Positions 25,557-34,416 are shown, counted from the first letter of the stretch. The stretch: DNA of 64,000 nucleotides from Phycisphaeraceae bacterium (GCA_040222855.1 JAVKCD010000003.1:372001-436000), one strand, 5' to 3'. The notes: generated from the letters alone by a model not told the origin. Made by a program: numbers and translations.

Positions 25557-26303
25557 TCAACCTGATGACTCAAGCAGGTCGACAAGGGCGTCGGCCTGTT
25601 TTTGTTTCGCCCGATCAAGCGGTGTGAGGTCGTCTCGGGGATCGGCGAGTTTTGGGTTCGCGGTTGCTCTCAGAAGAGCTTGGGTGATGGTCACGCAGGT
25701 CTCGGGGTCATCGCTCCAGAGCGTGACGGCTCGGTGAAGCGGCGTGAAAGCTTCGGGCTCTTTGGGGCAGGGGTGATCAACCTTCACACCAGCGGCGAGA
25801 AGAAGATCGGTGCAGGCGATCGAGCCGGCGCGGATGGCGTGATGGAGAGGCGTGCGTCCGGTGAGATCGACAGGATCAGGATTGATCTTGTGCTGGAGGA
25901 GCAGGTTGAGGGTCTCGGGGTGGTCGTGGGCGGCGGCTTCGGTGAGCGGGGCACGGCTGTCGGCGTCACGGACCTCAGGATCGCCAGCGTTATTCAGCAG
26001 GCGTTCCAGGATGGCCGGGTCGCCGCGGCGGGCGGCGAGGTGCACGGCGGTCCGACGGGCGTGGAGCGGGGTCTGATAACGCGTCCGACTGTCAGGGACG
26101 GCGCCAAGTTCGAGCAGCAGCGTCACCATCTCGGGGCTGCTGTGTTCTACGCCGGCATGCAGGGGCAGGCACAGCTCGTCGCCCCAGTCACGCGAGGTCG
26201 CGACGTGGGTGTGCAGGGCCTTGGGGTTGGCCTGGATAAGGGCTCGGGCGGCATCGAGGTCGTTGGCGTGGATGGCGGCGAACAGGTCAGCGGGTCGGAC
26301 CAT
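25557..26303 (-). CDS. Ankyrin repeat protein
   Basis: A 248-residue protein composed of about six ankyrin repeats (for example PLHARRTAVHLAARRGDPA, APLTEAAAHDHPETLNLLL, TGRTPLHHAIRAGS, FTPLHRAV). No signal peptide or membrane segment, so cytoplasmic and probably a protein-binding scaffold. GGAG lies eight bases before the ATG. It is convergent with the thioredoxin-like gene (10-base gap) and divergent from glycogen synthase. Confidence 0.85.
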   Translation of the reverse strand: MVRPADLFAAIHANDLDAARALIQANPKALHTHVATSRDWGDELCLPLHAGVEHSSPEMVTLLLELGAVPDSRTRYQTPLHARRTAVHLAARRGDPAILERLLNNAGDPEVRDADSRAPLTEAAAHDHPETLNLLLQHKINPDPVDLTGRTPLHHAIRAGSIACTDLLLAAGVKVDHPCPKEPEAFTPLHRAVTLWSDDPETCVTITQALLRATANPKLADPRDDLTPLDRAKQKQADALVDLLESSG

Positions 26304-26414
26304 CGCAGGGTCTCCGAAAGATTGATGAGGAGGAGATGGTACGCGGAGAGCGAGGGTCGGGCGGGGGCTTTACAATCCAATCTCGGTTCGGTCTTGGACT
26401 AACGAGGATGTTTC

Positions 26415-28274
26415 ATGCCTGCAGATGTAGCCGGTTCTTCGCGTGCGAGCGCGGCGTCGGATTCAAAGGAGTCGGAGGGTCGTCGCGGCCGTCGGGCTGA
26501 GCCGTTTTTACTCGAGTGCGCATGGGAGGTGTGCAATCAGGTCGGAGGGATCTACACGGTGCTGCGCTCGAAGGTGCCGAGCATGGTCAGCCGGTGGAGC
26601 AATCGCTACTGCCTCATCGGGCCGTATCTGCCGGACAAGTCACAGGTGGAGTTCGAGCCGCGGCCGCTGATCGGAGCGTTCGGCCAGGCGGTCAAGGCGC
26701 TCAATGAGGCAGGCATCGAGGCACACTTCGGGCGGTGGCTGGTGACCGGGCGGCCGAATGTGGTGCTGATCAATCATCTGTCGGTGTTTCGGTATCTCTA
26801 CGACGTCAAGGCACGGATGTGGCGCGACCACCATATCCCGACGCCCAGTGACAGCGAAGAGATCAACAACGTCGTGGCGTTCGGCGAGGGCGTGCGCGTG
26901 TTCCTCCAACTGCTGGCCCAGCAGGAATCGGAGAGGCGCCCGATGGTGGCCCATTTTCACGAGTGGCAAGCGGGGACTGCAATCCCGATGCTGCGGCAGG
27001 AGCAGTGGCCGGGGGCAGTCGTATTCACCACCCATGCGACGCGTCTCGGACGCGTACTGGCCATGCAACATCCTGAGTTCTATGGGCAGATGTCGCTGCT
27101 CGACTCGGATGCAGAGGCCAAACGCTACAACCTCGAATCCCAGCACGGGATCGAGAAGGCAGCGGCCCACGGTTCGCATGTGTTCACCACGGTCTCGGAC
27201 ATCACGGGGGATGAGTGCCGGTATCTGCTGGGCCGATCGCCGGACGTGCTGCTGCCGAATGGATTGAACATCCAGCGATTCGCGGCATTGCACGAGTTCC
27301 AGAACCTGCACGCCGCCTATAAGGACAAGATCCACGAGTTCACGATCGGGCACTTCTTCCCGTCGTACTCGTTTGATCTCGACACGACGCTCTACTTCTT
27401 CACCTCCGGGCGATACGAGTACCGCAACAAAGGGATGGACGTCACGATCGAGGCCTTGGCCCGGCTCAATCACCGGCTGCGGGCGAGCGGGTCGCCGGTG
27501 ACCGTCGTCTTCTTCATCATCACCAAGGCGCCGGTGCGATCGATCAACGTGCAGACGCTCGAGACCCGTTCGATGCTCAGCGAGTTCCACGATGTCGCCG
27601 ACGCCATCAAGGACCAGGTCGGCAAGGGACTCGTGCTCGCGGCGGCCGAGGGGCGTGTGCCGGACCTCAACGAGCTGGTGGATGAGTATTGGCGGCTGAG
27701 GCTTAGGCGTGCGCTACACGCCTGGCGCAGGCATCACCCCCCGCCGATTGTGACCCACGACCTGCTGGACGACCAGACCGATGACGTGCTCAATCAGCTC
27801 CGCGGCTGCCGGCTGTTTAATCACCAGAACGACCCGGTCAAGGTGATCTATCACCCGGCGTTTATCACCACCAGCAACCCGCTTTTCGGCATGGATTACG
27901 AGCAGTTCGTGCGCGGATGCCACCTCGGCGTCTTCCCGTCGTACTACGAACCGTGGGGCTACACGCCCCTGGAGTCGATCGCACTCGGCGTGCCGGCGTT
28001 GACCTCGGACCTGTCAGGCTTCGGGTCGTATCTGATGCAGCTCATGGCAGACCACGAGGAAAAAGGCGTGTCGATCGTCGAGCGTCGATACCGCGACTTC
28101 AACGCCACCGCCGACCAGATCGCCGAGCAGATGTTCCGGATGTGCCAACTCTCACGCCGTGAACGGATCACCCTAAGGAACTCGGTCGAGTCCTTCTCCG
28201 AACACTTCGACTGGCACAACCTCGGCCGGCGCTACCACGAAGCCCACGCCCTGGCGCTGGATCGGGTGGGCTGA
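26415..28274 (+). CDS. GT3-type (eukaryote-like) glycogen synthase
   Basis: A 619-residue glycosyltransferase that extends alpha-1,4-glucan, probably from UDP-glucose as in other GT3 enzymes. The first ~33 residues are low-complexity. The hallmark ECAWEVCNQVGGIYTVLRSK begins at about 36, TTHATRLGR and TVSDITGDE follow, SGRYEYRNKGMDV marks the second Rossmann domain, and the catalytic pair lies in SYYEPWGYTPLES near 511 and 519. Bacterial GlgA (GT5) is shorter (~480) and lacks these motifs. There is no branching enzyme or phosphorylase nearby. GAGG precedes the ATG by seven bases. Confidence 0.9.
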   Translation: MPADVAGSSRASAASDSKESEGRRGRRAEPFLLECAWEVCNQVGGIYTVLRSKVPSMVSRWSNRYCLIGPYLPDKSQVEFEPRPLIGAFGQAVKALNEAGIEAHFGRWLVTGRPNVVLINHLSVFRYLYDVKARMWRDHHIPTPSDSEEINNVVAFGEGVRVFLQLLAQQESERRPMVAHFHEWQAGTAIPMLRQEQWPGAVVFTTHATRLGRVLAMQHPEFYGQMSLLDSDAEAKRYNLESQHGIEKAAAHGSHVFTTVSDITGDECRYLLGRSPDVLLPNGLNIQRFAALHEFQNLHAAYKDKIHEFTIGHFFPSYSFDLDTTLYFFTSGRYEYRNKGMDVTIEALARLNHRLRASGSPVTVVFFIITKAPVRSINVQTLETRSMLSEFHDVADAIKDQVGKGLVLAAAEGRVPDLNELVDEYWRLRLRRALHAWRRHHPPPIVTHDLLDDQTDDVLNQLRGCRLFNHQNDPVKVIYHPAFITTSNPLFGMDYEQFVRGCHLGVFPSYYEPWGYTPLESIALGVPALTSDLSGFGSYLMQLMADHEEKGVSIVERRYRDFNATADQIAEQMFRMCQLSRRERITLRNSVESFSEHFDWHNLGRRYHEAHALALDRVG

Positions 28275-28373
28275 GAAGCTATAGGTTGCGTGTATGAGTT
28301 GGTCGATCTGTGGACAGCACTTCGGACTGACCTCAGCCACCTGCCGTGGCCCTCAGACCTGGGCACAGTTCAT

Positions 28374-28889
28374 TTAGTTCGGCGTGATCCCGCCCTCAGG
28401 CCGGTTGCGCGATGCGTTGTCACCCAGGTCGTTCTCGGCAAGTAGCGTAAAGAGCTTCTTACGCAGCAGCTGCGCCGTGAAGAGCGTGTCATCGGTCTGG
28501 AGGACCAAAACAGGCAGCCCACGCGGACGCACCAGCAGAGGATACGCAAACAGGATGTTGACCTCCGCGGCAACGCACTGCTCGCACAGGTCCTGAAGCG
28601 AGCGTCCTTCGGAGATCTCGACCGCCAGAACATTGGATTCGGCGAAGGGAATGTCGTGCCGCTGGAGCAGCCTGCGGGTAAGGTCGGCGTTCGAGGTGAG
28701 CAGACGCACCACGGCGTGGTCGGCCGAGTCAACCACGGACAGCCCCGCGAGCGTGAGGCTCTGGCCGGTAAAGCACTGGGTGACATCGAGGAGCTGGCCC
28801 ACGCGGTTGTCGATGAAGACGGAGAACTGCACGTTTCGCGGGGGCTGATACCCGCTATGGGTGGGCGTTTCGACGGGTGCCTGGGTCAT
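28374..28889 (-). CDS. Tandem ACT-domain protein
   Basis: A 171-residue protein with two ACT-like domains (about 20-85 and 90-150): VQFSVFIDNRVGQLLDVTQC, LTLAGLSVVDSADHAVVRLL, then NVLAVEISEGRSLQDL. ACT domains bind amino acids; with no catalytic domain attached, a regulatory role is inferred. TAAGCT lies six bases before the ATG and no Shine-Dalgarno is visible, so it is probably leaderless. Confidence 0.8.
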   Translation of the reverse strand: MTQAPVETPTHSGYQPPRNVQFSVFIDNRVGQLLDVTQCFTGQSLTLAGLSVVDSADHAVVRLLTSNADLTRRLLQRHDIPFAESNVLAVEISEGRSLQDLCEQCVAAEVNILFAYPLLVRPRGLPVLVLQTDDTLFTAQLLRKKLFTLLAENDLGDNASRNRPEGGITPN

Positions 28890-28895
28890 GATGGG

Positions 28896-28924
28896 AGCTT
28901 ACGCGAAGGGGTGAGCGAGGTCTA
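28896..28924 (-). promoter_or_regulatory. Putative promoter, ACT-domain gene
   Basis: Minus strand: TAGACC at 28924-28919, 17 bases, TAAGCT at 28901-28896, then six bases and the ATG at 28889. Confidence 0.4.
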
Positions 28925-28938
28925 TGGTTTTTTCCGGA

Positions 28939-29952
28939 TCACGCCGTCGCGGCGTTGGCCTGTTCGATATACCACGCACAAGTGCGCGCAAGCCCGGTGT
29001 CGAAATCGACCAGCGGTTCGTAACCGAGAACTTGTCGAGCCCGGTCAATCGAAGCGCGCGAGTGCTTGACGTCGCCCGCACGTTCGGGGGCGTAGCGGGG
29101 TTCGAGGTCGAGGCCGAACCGCTGGATCATCCCCGTGGCGAGTCGGTTGACCGTGATGGCCTCGCCGGTAGCGATGTTGAGGCTCTGGCCGTCCAGGGCG
29201 TCGGGATGGGTCAACCCGAGGATGACAGCGTGGGCGACGTTAGCGACATCGCAAAAATCGCGGGACTGCTCGCCGTCGCCAAAGATGGTGGGCGCTTCGC
29301 CGCGCGTGAGTCGTGACGCAAAGGCGGCAATGGCCGCGGCGTAAGCGGAGTTCGCGTTCTGCCCGGGTCCGAAGATGTTGAAGAAGCGGAGATTGACGGT
29401 ATCGAGTGGCGGGTACGAGCGAGCCCAGGCTTTGAGCATGGCTTCGCCAGCCGCTTTGTTGGCCGCATACGGGCTCGCCGGGTCAGGCGGCATCCCCTCG
29501 TGCTTGGGAAGTTCGGGACTGTTGCCGTAGATCGCGGCACTCGACGCAAGGAGCACCCGTCGGAGGCCGGCCGCGCGGGCGGCTTCGAGAACGCACAGCG
29601 TGCCGTGCTCGTTGACCCGGTGGTAACGCAAGGGCTCAGCGACAGACTGGGGCACCGATCCAAGCGCGGCGAGGTGGGCGACGGCGTCGCAGCTCGCCGC
29701 AGCATCGGCAAGAACCTTGTCATCCAGAATCGAGCCCTCGACAAAGCGGTAGCGCTCGGAAGAAGTGCGGAGGTTCGCGCGGTCGCCTGTGGATAGATCA
29801 TCGAGGACGGTGACGGACCCACCAGCGGCGAGAATGGAATCGACCAGGTGAGACCCGATAAACCCAGCGCCGCCCGTGATGAGGATGCGTCGTCCGGCAA
29901 GGCGATCGGCGTACCGGGAGGCGGCCTGGATGAGTTGGGGCGTGTCACTCAT
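28939..29952 (-). CDS. NAD-dependent sugar epimerase/dehydratase (GalE/WbpP-like)
   Basis: A 337-residue extended short-chain dehydrogenase acting on nucleotide sugars. The NAD motif ILITGGAGFIGSHLVDSI is at about 21-38, followed by VLDDLSTGDRANL, the catalytic YAANK (Y-x3-K) after DPASPYA, and RFFNIFGPGQN. These resemble UDP-glucose or UDP-GlcNAc 4-epimerases; the exact sugar cannot be told. The start at 29952 has TATTCC six bases upstream. No polysaccharide cluster adjoins it. Confidence 0.85.
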   Translation of the reverse strand: MSDTPQLIQAASRYADRLAGRRILITGGAGFIGSHLVDSILAAGGSVTVLDDLSTGDRANLRTSSERYRFVEGSILDDKVLADAAASCDAVAHLAALGSVPQSVAEPLRYHRVNEHGTLCVLEAARAAGLRRVLLASSAAIYGNSPELPKHEGMPPDPASPYAANKAAGEAMLKAWARSYPPLDTVNLRFFNIFGPGQNANSAYAAAIAAFASRLTRGEAPTIFGDGEQSRDFCDVANVAHAVILGLTHPDALDGQSLNIATGEAITVNRLATGMIQRFGLDLEPRYAPERAGDVKHSRASIDRARQVLGYEPLVDFDTGLARTCAWYIEQANAATA

Positions 29953-30001
29953 GGGATAGGAATAGCCGCTGCATCGGCTCGATCAGGTGGGGTCGTTGGG
30001 G

Positions 30002-30349
30002 TTAATACCTGGGGATCGTGGGGTCAACAGTTCGCGACCAGGCGTCAATCCCGCCCGCGATGGAAGCGAGGTCCTCAAACCCATGCTGAGCGAGGAAGTG
30101 AGCTACGTTCAATGACCTGAATCCCACATGGCACAGGGTGAGGATGGTGGCCTCATCGTGCTGCTGGAGCTCATAGAGCCGGGCGGGGATCTCACCCACC
30201 GGGATGTTCAGGCTTCCCGGGATGGCCGCGAGCGCGATCTCCTCGGGTTCGCGGACGTCCAGCAGGATGACGTTGTCGTCTGTCTTAAGAAGGTCGCGGG
30301 CCTCTTGAGGGGTGATCTCGCGGACCTGCTCGGCGGCGGGGTCGGTCAT
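30002..30349 (-). CDS. Rhodanese-domain protein
   Basis: A 115-residue single rhodanese domain: ITPQEARDLLKT, VILLDVREPEEIALAAIPGS, and the active cysteine in TLCHVGFRS. Such proteins carry sulfane sulfur; the acceptor is unknown. The frame is open to 30412 with a TTG start, but the ATG at 30349 leaves a 16-base gap to the upstream gene and starts just before the domain, so it is chosen. It is probably in one transcript with the gene at 30366. Confidence 0.85.
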   Translation of the reverse strand: MTDPAAEQVREITPQEARDLLKTDDNVILLDVREPEEIALAAIPGSLNIPVGEIPARLYELQQHDEATILTLCHVGFRSLNVAHFLAQHGFEDLASIAGGIDAWSRTVDPTIPRY

Positions 30350-30365
30350 GGGGTCTGCGCTCGAT

Positions 30366-30632
30366 TCAGGAGGTTTGGGCCGAGGCTGGCTCGATGTGAG
30401 TGTAACGGTCAAGGTTCATGGTGACCTGCTCGCCATCGGCCTTGCGGATGACCAGGCGGTCGATCCAGAGCTTGTCGTCCTTGGCGTGGGCGAACCACGA
30501 CCCGGTTTTGGACTGCTCGTAGCGGACCACGGTGCCGGTAACCGACTCGGTCCAGACCTCATCACGTTGCGGGATCTGCTGGGTCACGGTGACCCGCGTC
30601 CCAGGGTCGAAAACCGCTGCTGGATTGCTCAT
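30366..30632 (-). CDS. Conserved-looking small hypothetical protein
   Basis: An 88-residue soluble, beta-rich protein: FDPGTRVTVTQQIPQRDEVW, TGTVVRYEQSKTGSWFAHAK, LWIDRLVIRKADGEQ. The pattern suggests a small SH3-like or barrel fold (inference). The ATG at 30632 has AGGAG nine bases upstream; an in-frame start at 30656 lacks one. It lies 16 bases upstream of the rhodanese gene on the same strand. No function recognised. Confidence 0.65.
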   Translation of the reverse strand: MSNPAAVFDPGTRVTVTQQIPQRDEVWTESVTGTVVRYEQSKTGSWFAHAKDDKLWIDRLVIRKADGEQVTMNLDRYTHIEPASAQTS

Positions 30633-30767
30633 GGGCGTCGTCTCCTGAGCCGACAAGGGGTTGACGGACGCACGCCTGGAGGGGTTGTGCGTCTGCGAAG
30701 GTCGTGCCGGGATCTGCTATGTTAGCGACTCGCTCGCGGTGGCCCCGAAAGGGGCGGTCTCGACCCT

Positions 30768-30855
30768 GGACGGGTGTCCGAGCGGCTGAAGGAGCTGGTT
30801 TCGAAAACCAGTGTACGGGTTACCCGTACCGTGGGTTCGAATCCCACCCCGTCCG
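30768..30855 (+). tRNA. tRNA-Ser(CGA)
   Basis: An 88-base tRNA: acceptor GGACGGG (30768-30774) pairs with CCCGTCC (30848-30854), discriminator G, no encoded CCA. The anticodon arm is CTGGT-TTCGAAA-ACCAG, giving anticodon CGA, which reads UCG. A long variable arm (TACGGG...CCCGTA) is as expected for serine, and the T arm is GTGGG-TTCGAAT-CCCAC. A TGCTATGTT at 30715-30723 may be its -10. DNA downstream is AT-richer and holds a decayed gene. Confidence 0.95.
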
Positions 30856-30893
30856 TTTGTCTGCGATACTCAGGCGCTAACGGCAACCAGCCC

Positions 30894-31742
30894 ATGGAGC
30901 ATGCTACTTATTACAAGTACATAGATGCTTACGGGGCCTTTCAACTCCTATTAAACAGACAACTATTCTTTAGACGTCCACTGGATTACGAGAAGAACGA
31001 TTGCAGGATCGATCTGCTCCATGATTTCGACAGCAAGGCCACGGCCAAGGAAATCATCCGTCTTATCACACTGGCAGCTAATGGTGACTTAGAGATCGAC
31101 TGCGATTACAAAGGCTTCAGAGAGGCCCTCAAGCTTGTTAGCCAACAACTAAAAAGTCGACTACCCGAAGACATATTCCAAGATGCATACTCAGACAAAG
31201 ACTGCTCGAACGCTGATGCGGCAGCAAAGAAAGTCAGACAGGATATTTTGTCAAAAGCTTCTACGCCGAGAATTCTCTGCCTCACCAAAAATGGGTCATC
31301 AAAATACATGTGGCAAAAATATGCCAAAGAAGGCTCTGGCTGTATGATTGGCTTTGCGGAGTTATAAGATCTCAATAGTCTCTTTTTTGCTGCCAAGCCA
31401 GTCAAATATATTGGTGGATCGCCTAGCGTTGGAAGCCGACAGATTGGGCTCGCCACGTGCTGGGCATACAGAAGATTAATTTTGGCGAACTTCAAATGGA
31501 TTCATACTTTATGAAAGATCGCTCTTTTGAAAAAGAAGAAGAGTAGCGGGTACTGTATCATGTCCAGAATCCAGACTTCGACAATGAGGGCGTATACAAG
31601 GTTTTACTTGATCCGCGTGAGATACAATCTGTAACACTTGGCCCCAATATCAGTACATTATTTAAAGGTTCTATCGCAACTCTTTGCTCTGCCTGCTACC
31701 CAGGCACAGATTTGTATCAAGCCTGATTCTGAATCTGAATGA
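30894..31742 (+). pseudogene. DUF2971-like protein, decayed
   Basis: Starts 38 bases after tRNA-Ser in AT-richer DNA. The frame from the ATG at 30894 encodes YYKYIDAYGAFQLLLN through ILCLTKNGSSKYMWQKYAKEG to GFAEL, then a TAA at 31365. The same frame continues (AKPVKYIGGSPSVGS), then homology moves to another frame (KINFGELQMDSYFMKDRSFE), where EEE-TAG-RVLYH replaces the tryptophan of the family's E-W-R motif, and goes on to VYKVLLDPREIQSVTLGP. The last ~30 residues may shift frame again. The N-terminal layout and the EWR and vtLGp region match DUF2971, a family whose function is not established. At least two stops and one frameshift make it nonfunctional. Confidence 0.7.
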
Positions 31743-31916
31743 TATTTGCCTCAAGGCCAGGACTGCACAACGGCGAGACCCGCACGACGACCTCCCGAGA
31801 CCCCAAAAAATCCCTAAAACAATGCCTCCAGAGATCGGTTGCTGGCAACTCACAACCCAACGCACCCCAACACCCCCCGCTACCTCACTAGACTACCCGC
31901 AGCCCAACCGTAGCGT

Positions 31917-31950
31917 CTGGGTGGCACACTGCGGCGCAGCCGCTGTGTGA
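31917..31950. repeat. Intergenic palindromic repeat B, copy 4
   Basis: 11-bp stem with one mismatch: CACACTGCGGC (31925-31935), loop GCA, GCCGCTGTGTG (31939-31949), preceded by CTGGGTGG. Same GGCGCAGCC centre as the other copies. Confidence 0.65.
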
Positions 31951-32018
31951 AATCACCAAAAAACCGTAGCCAACACATCCATGACCCGCTACGAACGAGA
32001 TGAGAACGCTCTCGACCC

Positions 32019-32145
32019 CCCGTGCGCACAAACAACCGCATTCCGGGGGCCATCAACCACGTTTGATCGACGACTTGGCCCCTCAAACCAACCATTCCAC
32101 GCCCGAAAACACCCCCGTCATAACCCCCGTGCGCACAAACAACCA
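32019..32145. repeat. Intergenic repeat C, copy 2 and fragment
   Basis: CCCGTGCGCACAAACAACC at 32019, followed by CATTCCGGGGGCCATC and CACGTTTGATCGACGA, aligns with copy 1 over about 60 bases with roughly ten differences. A second CCCGTGCGCACAAACAACC lies at 32126-32144, and CATGCGCACAACCC at 32230. Confidence 0.7.
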
Positions 32146-32465
32146 CCGCCCAAACCACCACAACCCCACCCCAAGCACCAGAAACACCTTCACCCGGGAA
32201 CAAACCAAGCCCCTGTCACCCAAAAACGCCATGCGCACAACCCTCACAACGAACCAGCCAGCCAATCTCTCGAAATCACAAAACCAAAGTTCCGCGGGAT
32301 GGCATCAACCTGACCAGGCAACCGACGTACGCTGAGGCCAACGTGACCTGCGCGATCAGCTGCTGGCTCGGTTGAATCCCGAAGCGATCACCCTCGTTAC
32401 AGGGCAGATTCAGTGGAACCTAAGGTTCATCGATCGGCGTTCGACTAAGAAAAGAGACCGGAGCC

Positions 32466-33443
32466 TTGAAAACCTTTACCAACCCCATCCTCCCCATCGG
32501 TCCTGACCCCTTTGCCCTCTGGCACGACGGGGCTTACTACGCCATGGTCACGGAGCAGACCCGGATTCGGCTGATGAAGACCACGGACATCACCCGGCTA
32601 TCAGAGGCAGAGAGCACCGTCGTGTTCGAGCCACCCATCAATACGGGTGAGGACTTCCCCGCGGCGTGTTGTCTCTGGGCGCCCGAGATTCATTCGGTCA
32701 TGGGGCGTTGGCATATCTACTTCACAGCGACGTCAGCGGATGGTGATGATCTGCGCCGCCGGATTTTCGTGTTGTGCGGCCCGCAGGCTGATCGTGACCC
32801 CATGGACGGGCCGTGGGCGTATGCGGGCCAGTTGGAGATCCCGGTTGAGCGCTACGCGATCGACGGGACGGTGCTGGAGGACGCCGGGCGGACGTACTTC
32901 CTCTGGAGCAGCAAGCTGACGATGACGGATGGGTGGTGGCAGCACCTGATGATCGCCGAGATGCTGGACCCGTTGACGCTGGGGGATCGCGAGGTCGTGC
33001 TGTCCGCACCAACGCAGGCATGGGAGCGTGACCTCCAGCCAACGAACGAAGGCCCCCAGGTTCTCAGGCACGGGTCCGAGGTCTGGTTGGGGTATTCGGG
33101 CAGTGCGTTCTGGTCGACGAACTACGCAATCGGCTTTCTGCGGGCCAGGTCGGGTGATGATCTGATGGACCCGGCTTCGTGGACCAAGATGGGCCGTGCA
33201 TTTTTCAGACAGAAGCCCGAGGCAGGGGTTTATGGCCCGGGGCACGCGAGTTTCGTGCGTTCGCCGGACGGTCGCGAGGACTGGCTGCTGTACCACGCCT
33301 GGGCGACAGCGGAGCCCGAGATCCGGGTTGAGGGGCGCAGCCCGCGGCTCCAGCGGATCGAGTGGACGGCATCAGGTGAGCCCGACCTCGGCGAGCCGGT
33401 GGGATTGAAGACGCCGTTGCCAGTGCCAAGCGGAACGGCTTAG
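32466..33443 (+). CDS. Glycoside hydrolase family 43-like protein
   Basis: A 325-residue five-bladed beta-propeller enzyme of the GH43 type, without signal peptide. The N-terminal TNPILPIGPDPFALWHDGAYY carries the catalytic-base aspartate, LWAPEIHSVMGRWHIYFTAT and GTVLEDAGRTYFLWSS follow, and the acid glutamate is probably in PTNEGPQVLRHG near 195. GH43 members usually act on arabinans or xylans. It starts with TTG at 32466; the next methionine would remove the conserved NPI..DPF segment. The Shine-Dalgarno is weak. Being cytoplasmic, it may cleave imported oligosaccharides. Confidence 0.83.
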   Translation: MKTFTNPILPIGPDPFALWHDGAYYAMVTEQTRIRLMKTTDITRLSEAESTVVFEPPINTGEDFPAACCLWAPEIHSVMGRWHIYFTATSADGDDLRRRIFVLCGPQADRDPMDGPWAYAGQLEIPVERYAIDGTVLEDAGRTYFLWSSKLTMTDGWWQHLMIAEMLDPLTLGDREVVLSAPTQAWERDLQPTNEGPQVLRHGSEVWLGYSGSAFWSTNYAIGFLRARSGDDLMDPASWTKMGRAFFRQKPEAGVYGPGHASFVRSPDGREDWLLYHAWATAEPEIRVEGRSPRLQRIEWTASGEPDLGEPVGLKTPLPVPSGTA

Positions 33444-33450
33444 ACCCCGT

Positions 33451-34410
33451 TCAGGCCGGCCACGCATGCACCACGGCGAGCCCTGCCGCCAGCGAGATCA
33501 CGCTGGCCAGCGTCGTCGTCGCGATGATCGAGGCCGCGAGCCCCTCGTCGCCGCCGATCTGGGTGACCAGGACGTAGCTGGCCACCGCGGTAGGAACGGC
33601 GGCAAGCATGATCAGGGCGAAGGCCTGCTGACTATCAAGGTTCAGCGCCCAGGCGAGCAGGACCGCCAGCGCAGGGCAGACCGCGAGCTTGATCGTCGTG
33701 ATGACCGACGCGAGCGCCAGGTGGGAACGCACTCGATAGATCGTCAGAGCCCCGCCCAGGCTGATCAGGGCAAGCGGCGCGGCCGGTTGTCCGACGAGGC
33801 CAAGGGTGGTCATCAGGGTCTCCGGCGGCGTGAGCGGAGACGCCCCCATGGCGAGGCCGACGAGGCAAGCGATGATAAAGGGATTGGTGACGATAGATCG
33901 CAGAAGGTCGATGGCGGGATGAACCGCTGTTGCATCGAGGCTGGCGTTATGCCTTGTGCCAGCGGAGAGCACCGGAACGGCCAGAAGGTTGTAAAGAGCG
34001 ATCGTCGGCGCAAGGGTCAGCGCGGCAATGGCAAGTGTGCGGTCGTCGGCTCCGGCCAGCTTGATGACGGGCAGACCAACGAAGGCGAGGTTACCGCGGA
34101 AGCCCGCCTGGATCATCACGCCAAAGGTCGCGGGTTCTCGACTCAGGAAATACCACGCTGCTGCGGAGAGTCCGGCAGCGGCGAGCGTGACAAGGGCCAT
34201 GGCGAGGATCACCCAGCCAATCGAGGGGTCGATCGTGCCCGCTTCGGCGATCTTGACCACCAGCAGCGAAGGCAGGCAGACCCAGTAGACCAGGCGGTCC
34301 AGGATGGAGCGGTCCGCGGGTTGCAGGAAGCTCGCTTTGAAGAGGGCAGCACCAAGGGCAACCAGCAGGATGATCGGCAGCAGGGTCTCGGCAATGCGCA
34401 GCAGGAGCAT
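33451..34410 (-). CDS. AEC-family (auxin efflux carrier-like) transporter
   Basis: A 319-residue inner-membrane protein with about ten hydrophobic segments and AEC features: LVALGAALFKASFLQPADRSILDRLVYWVCLP at the N-terminus, FRGNLAFVGLPVIKLAG in the middle, and AVPTAVASYVLVTQIGGDEGLAASII near the end. AEC carriers export organic anions; substrate unknown. In-frame starts exist at 34440 and 34554, but TACCAT lies exactly six bases before the ATG at 34410, supporting that start. Confidence 0.83.
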   Translation of the reverse strand: MLLLRIAETLLPIILLVALGAALFKASFLQPADRSILDRLVYWVCLPSLLVVKIAEAGTIDPSIGWVILAMALVTLAAAGLSAAAWYFLSREPATFGVMIQAGFRGNLAFVGLPVIKLAGADDRTLAIAALTLAPTIALYNLLAVPVLSAGTRHNASLDATAVHPAIDLLRSIVTNPFIIACLVGLAMGASPLTPPETLMTTLGLVGQPAAPLALISLGGALTIYRVRSHLALASVITTIKLAVCPALAVLLAWALNLDSQQAFALIMLAAVPTAVASYVLVTQIGGDEGLAASIIATTTLASVISLAAGLAVVHAWPA

Positions 34411-34416
34411 CGGGAG

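Larger units (their letters stand above)
31743..32465. other. Gene-free, repeat-bearing region
   Basis: No credible gene over 720 bases. It holds repeat B copy 4 (31917-31950), repeat C copy 2 and fragments (32019-32243), and A/C-rich low-complexity sequence. The last 130 bases change character and are open in one frame (DLRDQLLARLNPEAITLV, later NLRFIDRRSTKKRDRS), which may be the remnant of a gene I cannot identify. Confidence 0.6.

Noticed and set aside
30661-30723. TTGACG plus TATGTT as the tRNA-Ser promoter
   Set aside because: The hexamers are about 51 bases apart; only the TGCTATGTT element is kept, as a possible -10 mentioned with the tRNA.
17517-32243. Repeat C as a CRISPR array
   Set aside because: Copies are few, irregularly spaced (about 60 and 107 bases locally, otherwise kilobases apart), diverged, and no cas genes are present.
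31981-32335. Two overlapping open frames of ~110 residues
   Set aside because: They run through repeat C and A/C-rich low-complexity DNA; products are compositionally biased and have no start signals.
30855-32465. An attR-like second copy of the tRNA-Ser 3' end downstream of the decayed gene
   Set aside because: I looked for GTGGGTTCGAATCCCACC-like sequence after 30855 and saw none, so island borders cannot be drawn.
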